Positions 13,115 through 14,646 of a DNA stretch of 14,646 nucleotides are shown piece by piece. The stretch spans positions 1-14,646 of the forward strand of contig JAFUTM010000281.1 in the NCBI GenBank assembly GCA_017484235.1, given 5' to 3'. Position 1 is the stretch's first letter; each line of letters starts with the position of its first letter. Source of the DNA: Selenomonadaceae bacterium (lineage in GTDB: Bacteria > Bacillota > Negativicutes > Selenomonadales > Selenomonadaceae). Under the pieces are notes generated by a model, which ran no database searches, was not told the origin of the DNA, and saw nothing but the letters and a program-made list of their open reading frames with translations. The position numbers and the translations under genes were made by a program.

Positions 13115-14353
13115 ATGGCTGTTCACGTACTTAATGAAGCTCGTCGTTGTCTTCAATGTAAAAAACCGCTCTGCAGAATCAAGGGCTGTCCAGTTCAAAC
13201 AAACATTCCTGAAATGATACGCCTGTTTCTTGCCGGTGAAGCTGAGACCGCAGGCAAGATGCTTTTTGACAATAATCCACTTTCTGTAGTCTGCTCACTC
13301 GTCTGTGATCACGAAAATCAATGCGAGGGTAACTGTATTCAAGGCAAACGCGGTGCCGCAATCAATATTCCAAGTATTGAAAATTATATATCAGACGCAT
13401 ACCTTGACAAAATTATACTTGAACGCGAGCCGGATAAAGGTCAAAAGGTTGCGATAATTGGAGCTGGTCCGGCAGGCATCACAATTGCCATTAAACTCGC
13501 TGAACGCGGCTATGACATTACTATTTTTGAGCGTATGGATAAAGTCGGCGGTATGATGCGATATGGAATACCTGCTTTCAGACTTCCAAAAATGATTCTG
13601 GATCGCTATCAAGTCAAGCTTCGTCAAATGGGTATTCACTTCCGACCTAATACTTCAATCGGCGGTGCTATTCACCTTGACGATCTGTTTACGGACGGTT
13701 ATGAAGCAGTATTCATTGGAACAGGCGTCTGGCGTCCTAACCGCACACGCTGCAAAGGTGAATCTTTAGGTAATGTTCACTTTGCCATTGACTATCTGCA
13801 AAATCCAGAAGCTTATGATCTCGGCGATACAGTCGCAATTATCGGCGCTGGCAATTCTGCAATTGACGTTGCAAGAACGGTTGTCAGAATGGGCAGCCGC
13901 CACGTAACAATCTATGCCCGCCGCAAGAGAATCGCTGCAAGCCAACGTGAATTGGATTATGCACAGGTTGACGGAATCGACATTCAACAGGGTATGCAGA
14001 TTAAAGAGTTTACTGATAAAGGACCTATTTTTATTCCACGAACTTTTGACGATGAAGGCAATGTAATTGAAGAAGGTGAGCCTGTCCTGGAGCAAGCAGA
14101 CAGCACAATTATTGCAATAAGTCAAGGTCCAAAGGATAAAATCGTCAATACTACCGGTGGTATTGACGTCAATGATAAAGGTCTCATTGTGGTTGATGAG
14201 GGCGGCAAAACCACTCACGAGGGCGTGTTTGCTTCCGGCGACGTCGTTGCAGGTTCTAAAAATGTTGTTCTTGCCGTTAAATATTCTAAACAAGTTGCAC
14301 AGGCTATGGACGAGTACTTATCTGCGAAACGCAATGAGAAAACGCAAAATTAA
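13115..14353 (+). CDS. GltD-type NAD(P)H-dependent FAD / iron-sulfur oxidoreductase
   Basis: A 412-residue flavoprotein of the glutamate-synthase small-subunit family, which passes electrons from NAD(P)H through FAD to Fe-S clusters. The N-terminal ferredoxin-like part has C12, C15, C20, C25 (CLQC...CRIKGCP) and a second set C60, C64, C70, C74 (CSLVCDHENQCEGNC), fitting two 4Fe-4S clusters. The FAD loop is VAIIGAGPAG (116-121), with GGMMRYGIPAFRLPK after it; the NAD(P) loop is VAIIGAGNSAID (244-249); the C-terminal FAD contact is VFASGDVVAGSKNVV. AGGAGG at 13101-13106 precedes ATG by 8 nt. No large glutamate synthase subunit is adjacent, so it might serve glutamate synthesis with a distant partner, or a related NfnB- or SudB-like role. 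Confidence 0.85.
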   Translation: MAVHVLNEARRCLQCKKPLCRIKGCPVQTNIPEMIRLFLAGEAETAGKMLFDNNPLSVVCSLVCDHENQCEGNCIQGKRGAAINIPSIENYISDAYLDKIILEREPDKGQKVAIIGAGPAGITIAIKLAERGYDITIFERMDKVGGMMRYGIPAFRLPKMILDRYQVKLRQMGIHFRPNTSIGGAIHLDDLFTDGYEAVFIGTGVWRPNRTRCKGESLGNVHFAIDYLQNPEAYDLGDTVAIIGAGNSAIDVARTVVRMGSRHVTIYARRKRIAASQRELDYAQVDGIDIQQGMQIKEFTDKGPIFIPRTFDDEGNVIEEGEPVLEQADSTIIAISQGPKDKIVNTTGGIDVNDKGLIVVDEGGKTTHEGVFASGDVVAGSKNVVLAVKYSKQVAQAMDEYLSAKRNEKTQN

Positions 14354-14376
14354 ATTAATAATAATCTAAAAATCTG

Positions 14377-14407
14377 GAATGGAGAATTGACAATTGAGAA
14401 TTAACAA
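14377..14407. repeat. GAATT-type repeat segment at the start of the last gene
   Basis: Units GGAATGGAGAATTGACAATT and GAGAATTAAC resemble the repeat between tsaB and rimI (6716-6784 read on the minus strand). The segment supplies both the GGAG ribosome-binding site (14381-14384) and the TTG start codon of the next gene. Confidence 0.45.
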
Positions 14408-14646
14408 AATAACAACTATCGTATTGACCATTTTCATCACGATGACACTGTTGGTGTCAGTGACTTCTGCAGCAAAAATTAAATTCGACAAGAAAAAGAT
14501 AGCTACAGTTGAGCTGATTGATGCAGGACCAAATTTAGATCCATTGATGTATGAACCTGAGGAACCCAATTCAATAACCATTTTGGGCGAAGCCACTGCC
14601 TCACAAGACCAAATGGTAAGGTACATTCAAAAGCGCAATCCTAATC
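14394..14646 (+). CDS. Secreted protein with Sec signal peptide, C-terminus cut by window edge
   Basis: The first 84 residues of a protein that continues past the window. A TTG at 14394-14396, 9 nt after GGAG (14381-14384), opens a frame starting MRINKITTIVLTIFITMT, with a basic start, hydrophobic core and small residues TSAA near residue 28, so a Sec signal peptide is clear. The mature part is charged (KFDKKK) and reaches SITILGEATASQDQMVRYIQKRNPN. I have a faint memory of similar stretches (I-x-G-x-A-x-A-x-x-Q-M-x-x-Y with NPN) ahead of glucosaminidase-type wall-hydrolase domains, but no catalytic part is visible. It follows the GltD-type gene by 40 bases with no terminator seen. No function is assigned. 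Confidence 0.6.
   Translation, partial: MRINKITTIVLTIFITMTLLVSVTSAAKIKFDKKKIATVELIDAGPNLDPLMYEPEEPNSITILGEATASQDQMVRYIQKRNPN

Noticed and set aside
13766..14293. Long minus-strand frame of 175 codons within the GltD-type gene
   Set aside because: Shadow of the coding frame; the plus-strand product has complete cofactor motifs and the antisense frame has none.

Overview
The window reads as a continuous piece of an AT-rich bacterial chromosome with 18 protein genes, two of them cut by the window edges. No tRNA, rRNA, CRISPR array, insertion sequence or prophage gene was recognised. The gene order divIC - S1-domain protein (yabR-like) - tilS - hpt is a Firmicutes signature. A family-9 (heptosyltransferase-like) glycosyltransferase and an O-antigen-ligase-like membrane protein point to an outer membrane with lipopolysaccharide. 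Together they suggest a Gram-negative-walled Firmicute (class Negativicutes), probably non-sporulating because spoIIE and yabP/yabQ are missing from the conserved cluster. This placement is an inference from gene content, not a database match.

Layout. Positions 1-2860, minus strand: a two-module zinc-ribbon protein, then divIC, S1 protein, tilS and hpt (division, RNA binding, tRNA-Ile lysidinylation, purine salvage). Positions 2953-7910, minus strand: a t6A-tRNA modification cluster in the order tsaE, tsaB, rimI, glycosyltransferase 9, O-antigen ligase-like, tsaD, so two envelope-polysaccharide genes sit inside the usual tsaE-tsaB-rimI-tsaD block. Positions 7911-8210 are a 300-base divergent promoter region. 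Positions 8211-11199, plus strand: a long-chain polyprenyl diphosphate synthase, a secreted SpoIID/LytB-type wall protein 4 nt downstream, and a GalT/HIT-like protein. A GNAT acetyltransferase (11202-11759, minus) converges on the last with a 2-nt gap and diverges from a MscS-type mechanosensitive channel (11879-12961, plus). A GltD-type flavoprotein (13115-14353) has its own good promoter and is followed by the first 84 codons of a secreted protein that runs off the edge.

Starts were set by ribosome-binding sites. Seven of 18 genes appear to start at TTG, and in several cases the longest reading frame begins inside or upstream of the Shine-Dalgarno sequence, so the true starts are internal. 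The features I find most worth a second look are a perfect 11-bp inverted repeat whose arms carry face-to-face extended -10 boxes (11784-11831), GAATT-type and TAAAATG repeats bracketing rimI and reused at the start of the last gene, the duplicated zinc-ribbon protein, the GalT-like gene, and the interleaving of t6A and LPS genes. I saw no clear defence system or wholly new multi-gene system.
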